Below, piece after piece: positions 63,632-64,000 of a stretch of DNA of 64,000 bases; position 1 is the first letter of the stretch, and each line of letters opens with the position of its first letter. The stretch covers positions 186,001 through 250,000 of the forward strand of contig WHVA01000036.1 in NCBI GenBank assembly GCA_015179125.1, in the 5' to 3' direction. Origin of the DNA: Gautieria morchelliformis (taxonomy: Eukaryota; Basidiomycota; Agaricomycetes; Gomphales; Gomphaceae). The notes under the pieces are model-generated. The model was not told the DNA's origin and did no database searches. It saw only the letters and a list, made by a program, of their open reading frames with translations. The translations under genes were made by a program, and so were the position numbers.

Positions 63632-64000
63632 ATGACGGCGCACGATGCCATACTGGAGCACTGGGTGACGCAGGCGTTTCACGCAAATAAGAAACACCAA
63701 AATAGCGACATGTACGCGGTTGGTGACCGCATATACCTATCCACTCAGAACCTGACCCTGCCCAAAGGAAGGGCCAGGAAGCTGGTGCCGCGATACATTG
63801 GCCTGTATCGTGTAATTGAGGCCCACAGTGAGGCCTCGACGGTAACTCTTGAGCTACCAGATGAGCTGAAGAACAGGTGCGTTATGCCCGTCTTCCACAC
63901 CAGCCTCATACAACGATATGAGGCCAACAACAATGACCTATTCCCTCGTCAAGAAGCGAAGTTGTTCTACGACTTCAGCACAAACGACAAGGAGGAATGG
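63632..64000 (+). pseudogene. Post-integrase part of Gypsy G4 Pol, continues past the window
   Basis: 123 open codons: HDAILEHWVTQAFHANKK, DMYAVGDRIYLSTQN (typical GDxVxL turn after the integrase core), ARKLVPRYIGLYRVIEAHSE, VMPVFHTSLIQRYE. This is the GPY/F-type C-terminal domain. About 20-30 residues that should join it to the integrase core are lost in the insertion. The tail seen at 2-214 would come next in an intact copy. Confidence 0.8.

Larger units (their letters stand above)
58064..64000 (+). mobile_element. Ty3/Gypsy element, family G4 (3' end outside window)
   Basis: 5' LTR, Gag with zinc knuckle, protease, RT, RNase H and integrase, all on the plus strand and broken in many places, with a nested insertion in the integrase. 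The family is the one whose 3' end opens the window. No chromodomain has been reached by base 64000. Confidence 0.85.

Overview
The window looks like a transposon-rich stretch of a filamentous basidiomycete nuclear genome, most probably an agaricomycete. This rests on short GT-AG introns of 42-74 nt, a seven-helix gene of the fungal DUF6533 family, Tad1-type LINEs, two chromodomain Ty3/Gypsy families, a further Ty3/Gypsy family with very short LTRs, and two Ty1/Copia families. Almost all recognisable coding capacity is retroelement sequence, and most of it is broken.

Layout. 1-375 is the 3' end of a Ty3/Gypsy element (family G4). 692-2422 is a 5'-truncated LINE on the minus strand. 3121-4008 is a three-exon gene of unknown function. 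5100-9915 is a zone of segmental duplications with a TATA-driven unit. 10531-11105 is a TA-flanked MITE. 11660-12372 is a solo LTR abutting a truncated LINE (12374-13575). 13576-18950 is an AT-rich island with a PD-(D/E)XK-type nuclease gene, two unknown genes, a tRNA-like sequence and a protein built of five tandem modules. 18950-21750 has no recognisable gene.

From 21849 to 31125 lies a DUF6533 membrane-protein gene split inside an exon by a complete 7.5-kb Gypsy element (G2, 22092-29588, target duplication GTGCA). G2 carries on its antisense strand, between pol and the 3' LTR, a spliced gene with two C-x2-C-x6-C motifs. 31900-37250 holds two poorly understood minus-strand genes, each hit by a copy of the same MITE (5-bp target duplications), plus a broken Gypsy (G3a) and a small foldback MITE. 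37457-42346 is a complete Copia (C1, duplication CGCCG). 43788-47292 is the 3' part of Gypsy G3b. 47320-49205 is an old Gypsy gag. 49959-50672 is a second solo LTR of the 11660 family. 53477-57970 is a complete Copia (C2, duplication ATGGC) with LTRs that look identical. 58064 to the end is another Gypsy of family G4, with a foldback insertion in its integrase.

The host genes that can be supported are the three-exon gene, the DUF6533 gene, a His/Met-rich secreted-type peptide and the AT-rich island genes. The rest is nested mobile DNA. A recurring theme is loss of reading frames through TGA codons where the family has arginine, as expected from C-to-T change of CGA. All assignments are from reading the sequence; no database search was done.
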